Positions 6,561 to 9,761 of a DNA stretch of 9,761 bases are shown piece by piece. Each line of letters begins with the position of its first letter. Within the stretch, counting starts at the first letter, position 1. Source of the stretch: Candidatus Symbiothrix sp. (GTDB lineage: Bacteria > Bacteroidota > Bacteroidia > Bacteroidales > Azobacteroidaceae). The translations under genes were made by a program, and so were the position numbers. The notes beneath the pieces are model-generated. The model was not told the origin of the DNA, searched no databases, and worked only from the letters and a program-made list of their open reading frames with translations. The stretch spans positions 1 through 9,761 of the forward strand of contig JAISXN010000101.1 in NCBI GenBank assembly GCA_031270525.1. The letters run 5' to 3'.

Positions 6561-7851
6561 CCAAATATTTATTAATCACATTGACCGTCAAATGATTGGG
6601 GTGAGTGAGAAGAGAGAGGATATTGTGCTGCCGGAGTTTTGAGATAATCAGGCGTTTTTCGTATTCCAATTTTTCGGCAATCACCGTTTGGTAAACTTGT
6701 TCTTTATCGTTGGGTTGTTGATTGGAAAGCGCTTCTAATTCAACGTTTTCAAAGAAAATGACCAGGACGCTGTGCCTTTTAGCCATCCTTGAAAGATAAC
6801 TGAGCTGGCGCTGCATAGCCGCCACCGAATCGAAATTTGAGAAAACAAGCATCAGGCCGCGATTGGCAGCACATTTATTAACGTTTTGATACAGAACGGA
6901 ATAATCGCTTTCGGCAAACGAAGTTTGTTGGGAATACAAAGCTTCCTGAATCCGGTTCATTTGCAAGGACGTGCGGGAAGGCAAAATCAACGTATTGAAC
7001 CGGCGTTCAAAAGTCAGCAGTCCGGTTTTATCGCCTTTCAGCATAGCCACATACGAGAGCGCCAGACTTGCGTTGATGGAATAATCGAGCAAAGTCATTC
7101 CGTTGAAGGCCGATTGCATTGTACGGCCTTTGTCAATCACACAATACAGATTTTGTGCGCGTTCTTCCTGAAAAACATTCACCATCAGTTTGTTGCGTCT
7201 TGCGGTCGCTTTCCAGTTGATAATCCGGTAATCGTCGCCTTTCACGTAGTCCTTGATTTGGTCGGGTTCGAGTTGCTGTCCGATTTTTCTGATTCGTTTA
7301 TTTCCGGCTTGTTTCAGTTTATTGGACGAAGACAGAATTTCGTATTGTTTCAAATAAAAAAACGAAGGATAAACCTTTACGTCGCAAGCTTCGCCGGTCT
7401 TGAAGCGACGGCTGATAAATCCGGTTGCCGTACTTGCAAAAATATTGATTTTCCCGAATGGATAGACTCCGCGTTTGACCGGCCGCAAGGAATATTTCAA
7501 GACTTTGGAACCCTGTTTTTCGAGAGCCATTGAGAATGAAAAATCACGTTGTTGAAAAATGTCCGGAATTTCGTCGATGATTTCGAGTTTCACCGGAATT
7601 GCGTAAGCAGAGGACAAATGAAGTTTGATTTCATTTTCATCGCCATTGGAGAAACGTTCGGAACATTCCCTGACACAAACGATTGTATCTTTCGGAGGGA
7701 AAAACAGAACTGCGATTTCATACAAGCACAAAAGCAACAGAATCACGAGCAAACATTGTGCGAACGTGAACAGCAATACGCTTTTGAGGCTTGCAATGAA
7801 GCAAAGCACGACAAAAAGCAGGGCAATATATAAACGTTTGTTAATGAACAC
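6535..7851 (-). CDS. DUF58 domain protein, MoxR partner, membrane-anchored
   Basis: A 438-residue protein with two hydrophobic segments at about residues 8-50, separated by a short turn around Ser21-Lys23, anchoring it in the inner membrane. The DUF58 core is clear at 198-235 (IKDYVKGDDYRIINWKATAR, then NVFQEERAQNL). It leads into a von Willebrand A-like domain whose metal site is incomplete: VIDKGRTM (238-245) has Asp240 but not the DxSxS serines. The C-terminus INKYLEIKARG is typical of Bacteroidota members. Genes of this family commonly accompany MoxR ATPases, as here. Translation starts at GTG (7851), which shares one base with the moxR TAG stop (TAGTG). An in-frame TGA lies 5 codons upstream with no other usual start between, so the GTG is well supported and probably translationally coupled. 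The precise role is unknown. Confidence 0.88.
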   Translation of the reverse strand: MFINKRLYIALLFVVLCFIASLKSVLLFTFAQCLLVILLLLCLYEIAVLFFPPKDTIVCVRECSERFSNGDENEIKLHLSSAYAIPVKLEIIDEIPDIFQQRDFSFSMALEKQGSKVLKYSLRPVKRGVYPFGKINIFASTATGFISRRFKTGEACDVKVYPSFFYLKQYEILSSSNKLKQAGNKRIRKIGQQLEPDQIKDYVKGDDYRIINWKATARRNKLMVNVFQEERAQNLYCVIDKGRTMQSAFNGMTLLDYSINASLALSYVAMLKGDKTGLLTFERRFNTLILPSRTSLQMNRIQEALYSQQTSFAESDYSVLYQNVNKCAANRGLMLVFSNFDSVAAMQRQLSYLSRMAKRHSVLVIFFENVELEALSNQQPNDKEQVYQTVIAEKLEYEKRLIISKLRQHNILSLLTHPNHLTVNVINKYLEIKARGDW

Positions 7852-8822
7852 TATTTGGGTACGTCAACTTTTTCGATTAATCTTTTTACGATGGTGCTTG
7901 CCGAATGGCCTTCCATTTCCGTTTCGGGAGAAAGCAATAAACGGTGTTGCAAAACCGGAACGGCTATGTACTTAATATCATCGGGAATGATGAAATCGCG
8001 GCCTTGCAAAAGCGCGTAAGCCTTAGTCGCATTCAGCAAGGCGACGCCCGCCCGCGGCGAAGCGCCCAGGAACACGGCCGGACTGTTGCGCGTAGCGAGA
8101 ATAATGTCGGCAATGTATTTCAGAAGGCTGTCTTCTACAATCACCCGGCTGACCAACTGCTTGAAATTCAATATTTCCGCCTTTGACAAAATCGGTTTGA
8201 TATCGTTCAAAAGCGTAAGTTCATTGTTTTCATTGTGCCGTTTCAGAATTGTAAATTCTTCCTCCGGTGAAGGATAATTGATGACGATTTTCATCAGGAA
8301 ACGGTCTAATTGCGCTTCGGGAAGCCGGTAAGTGCCTTCCTGTTCCACCGGGTTTTGCGTCGCAATCACCATGTAAGGGTCGCCCATTTTCCGGGTGTGT
8401 CCGTCAACGGTAACCTGGCGTTCTTCCATAACTTCAAACAGAGCGGCTTGGGTTTTTGCCGGCGCCCGGTTGATTTCGTCAATCAGCACGATTTCGGAAA
8501 AGACAGGTCCTTTGTGGAACTCAAACTCGCTGGTTTTCAGGTTAAAAACCGATGTGCCTAAAACATCCGAAGGCATGAGGTCGGGCGTAAACTGGATGCG
8601 GGAATAATCAGCTTCAATCAGTTTGGCCGTCAGCCTTGCCAAAAGTGTTTTTGCAACGCCGGGAACGCCTTCAATCAATACATGTCCGTTGGATAGAAGC
8701 GCCGCCAACACCAAATCGACGCCTTGTTCCTGTCCCACGATAACCGATGCGATTTTCGTTTTTAACGCTTCTACTTTTTCCGAAAAGCCGGATAAGTCAA
8801 TCCTGTTTGTTAAATTTTCCAT
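7851..8822 (-). CDS. MoxR-family AAA+ ATPase
   Basis: MoxR ATPases are AAA+ chaperone-like machines thought to help mature or assemble partner proteins. The 323-residue product carries Walker A GVPGVAKT (52-59), Walker B IVLIDE (111-116) followed by INRAPAKTQAALFEVMEE, sensor 1 ATQNP (154-158), LDRF (172-175), and the GASPRAG sensor-2 region (253-259). No membrane segment is seen, so it is cytosolic. It starts at ATG 8822, three bases after the RDD gene's stop, and its own stop overlaps the DUF58 start. The three genes therefore form one minus-strand operon. The DUF58 protein is its most likely partner; the client is unknown. The gene name moxR would overstate the similarity to methanol-oxidation loci. 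Confidence 0.95.
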   Translation of the reverse strand: MENLTNRIDLSGFSEKVEALKTKIASVIVGQEQGVDLVLAALLSNGHVLIEGVPGVAKTLLARLTAKLIEADYSRIQFTPDLMPSDVLGTSVFNLKTSEFEFHKGPVFSEIVLIDEINRAPAKTQAALFEVMEERQVTVDGHTRKMGDPYMVIATQNPVEQEGTYRLPEAQLDRFLMKIVINYPSPEEEFTILKRHNENNELTLLNDIKPILSKAEILNFKQLVSRVIVEDSLLKYIADIILATRNSPAVFLGASPRAGVALLNATKAYALLQGRDFIIPDDIKYIAVPVLQHRLLLSPETEMEGHSASTIVKRLIEKVDVPK

Positions 8823-8825
8823 ATT

Positions 8826-9572
8826 CTATATTCCTAATGATGCATAATAATTGTAATCCCTGAGTACCGTTTCCAAAAAACGGCGGTTTTCCGTTTGAGG
8901 ATTTACGTTTAAAATTGTTTTTACTTTATCTGCCAAATCTGCAATCGAATTTTCCACCGCATTACTTTGTTTGGGTTCAATCAACAGTTTCATAATAAAG
9001 ACGGCTTGCCCTTCCGACAGACGGTCAACGTTGATAAATGTCGGTTGGTAGTTTTCCGGAAAATCATAGTAACTATTGTCCAAATCAAGCGCAACCGACT
9101 GATTACTTTTTATCACAATTGTTCCGGCAGCCATATCGCCGATGCGTTGGTGATAATTGGAAAAAATGATGAACGCCGCGCCGATGACCGGGGAAATCAG
9201 GTAGATATCGACAATCCGTAATACCCAACGTAAAAAATAAGCGCCTGTTCCCGGAGTTGAACCGTCGATATTCGTCACCTTTATTTTCAGTATCATTTTT
9301 CCGGGGGTACGTCCGCCCGACATGGATTCAAAAACAAAATGATAGCCGAAAGCCGGCAACCAAAACAGAAACAGGAAAGTGATTTGCAAAGCTTTATGGT
9401 TTGACGTCAAGTCGTTTATTTCTATAATTTCAAACAGCGTATAGGTGACGGCAAAAAAATAAACGCCGGCAAAAAATAAATCCAACAACATAGCCGCCAA
9501 ACGTTCAACGACGGTTGCCGCCTGGTATTTTATCGTTACATGCTGACTTGTTATAACGTCAATGGTTTCCAT
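8826..9572 (-). CDS. RDD family membrane protein
   Basis: A 248-residue protein with three hydrophobic segments at about 25-48, 62-82 and 118-138. RDD-family signs are ERLAAMLLDLFF (23-34, with Arg24 and Asp31), SGGRTPGKMILKIKV (85-99), RWVLRIVD (115-122) and QRIGDMAAGT (142-151). Residues 160-248 form a soluble, partly charged tail with no motif I recognise. RDD proteins are small polytopic membrane proteins; some members are linked to ion transport, but no function can be assigned here. The ATG at 9572 is preceded directly by an in-frame TGA, so the start is firm. It is the first gene of the RDD-MoxR-DUF58 unit, 3 bases ahead of the ATPase gene. Confidence 0.9.
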   Translation of the reverse strand: METIDVITSQHVTIKYQAATVVERLAAMLLDLFFAGVYFFAVTYTLFEIIEINDLTSNHKALQITFLFLFWLPAFGYHFVFESMSGGRTPGKMILKIKVTNIDGSTPGTGAYFLRWVLRIVDIYLISPVIGAAFIIFSNYHQRIGDMAAGTIVIKSNQSVALDLDNSYYDFPENYQPTFINVDRLSEGQAVFIMKLLIEPKQSNAVENSIADLADKVKTILNVNPQTENRRFLETVLRDYNYYASLGI

Positions 9573-9592
9573 TCATTTTTGAAAATATCGTG

Positions 9593-9600
9593 CAAAGTTA
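9593..9600 (-). promoter_or_regulatory. Bacteroidota -7 promoter box for the RDD-MoxR-DUF58 operon
   Basis: On the minus strand the bases read TAACTTTG followed by CACGA, an exact match to TAnnTTTG. The predicted transcription start near 9587 leaves a leader of about 15 bases before the ATG at 9572. No clear -33 TTG element is visible; the stretch upstream is T- and A-rich. Confidence 0.6.
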
Positions 9601-9660
9601 GTTTTAAAATCGGAAAAAGGGTGAAGATTTATGAAATTTGGGGGTAAATATGCTAACATT

Positions 9661-9708
9661 AAAAGAACGCAATGAGAATCATTCCTGAATTCTCTTTGCG
9701 TTCTTTTT
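9661..9708 (-). terminator. Strong hairpin terminator, probably for a minus-strand gene to the right
   Basis: AAAAGAACGCAA (9661-9672) pairs perfectly with TTGCGTTCTTTT (9696-9707). After one T-T mismatch, GAGAAT (9674-9679) pairs with ATTCTC (9689-9694) around a 9-base loop. The sequence is close to symmetric, with a T-run at the 3' side on either strand, so it could act in both directions. No plus-strand gene ends nearby and the RDD gene starts to its left, so its natural user is a minus-strand gene beyond position 9761. It also insulates the RDD promoter from that transcription. Confidence 0.75.
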
Positions 9709-9761
9709 GCCGGTGAATAAAACGGATACCTTCCGAACTACTGTTTAGGGTTGGGAAATAC
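9709..9761. other. Right edge, no gene assigned
   Basis: These 53 bases are too few to identify. On the minus strand one frame reads VFPNPKQ and then stops with TAG at 9740-9738. It could be the last residues of the gene served by the neighbouring terminator, about 30 bases further on. This is a guess from position only, as seven residues carry no family signal. Confidence 0.2.

Noticed and set aside
6886..7533. Plus-strand frame of 215 codons within the DUF58 gene
   Set aside because: It is the longest shadow frame, but it runs opposite the DUF58 core motif and has no identifiable domain or leader.
9631..9675. Plus-strand mini-ORF of 14 codons (MKFGGKYANIKRTQ)
   Set aside because: It ends inside the hairpin terminator, has no promoter box ahead of it, and is of a length expected by chance.
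1..9761. tRNA, rRNA, riboswitch, CRISPR, insertion sequence or prophage attachment sites
   Set aside because: I saw no cloverleaf with a TTC-type arm, no regularly spaced direct repeats, no transposase motifs and no terminal repeats; nearly all bases are in housekeeping-type genes.

Overview
The window reads as ordinary chromosomal DNA from a member of the Bacteroidota. The evidence is a set of family types and a gene order typical of that phylum (a DUF5686/carboxypeptidase-regulatory-like outer-membrane protein, then DUF177 protein, L32, FabH, Era and Der, then RDD, MoxR and DUF58), AT-rich translation leaders with no strong Shine-Dalgarno, and three intergenic boxes that exactly match the phylum's -7 promoter element TAnnTTTG. 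A finer placement is not secure. The L32 protein is the cysteine-free type that I associate with Flavobacteriia more than with Bacteroidaceae, so I stop at phylum level.

Layout. Positions 1-2315 (minus strand) hold a long gene open to the left edge, which encodes most of a DUF5686-type protein with a signal peptide and lacks only its C-terminus. Positions 2316-2449 are a divergent promoter region with one -7 box per direction. Positions 2450-6529 (plus strand) hold a housekeeping cluster: DUF177/YceD protein, rpmF, a hairpin terminator, then fabH-era-der, in which each gene overlaps the next. Positions 6535-9572 (minus strand) hold a compact unit transcribed RDD membrane protein, then MoxR AAA+ ATPase, then DUF58 protein, with a 3-base gap and a 1-base overlap. 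It converges on der with only 5 bases between the stop codons. Positions 9573-9761 carry the RDD promoter, a strong hairpin terminator, and an uninterpreted right edge. No stretch over 300 bases lacks a gene. I saw no RNA genes, mobile elements or CRISPR.

How the genes work together. The plus-strand cluster joins ribosome building (L32, Era for the 30S, Der for the 50S, and the DUF177 protein, whose relatives act in 23S rRNA/large-subunit biogenesis) with the start of fatty-acid synthesis (FabH). It therefore links growth-rate functions. The minus-strand unit pairs a MoxR chaperone-like ATPase with its usual DUF58 partner and a small RDD membrane protein, probably an envelope-associated assembly or stress module whose substrate is unknown.

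I looked for an undescribed system and did not find one. The points most worth a second look are small: the TTG start of the DUF177 gene set by a promoter lying over the longer reading frame, an extended promoter motif shared by three promoters, the cysteine-free L32, the hairpins between rpmF and fabH, and the reduced RDD-MoxR-DUF58 unit.
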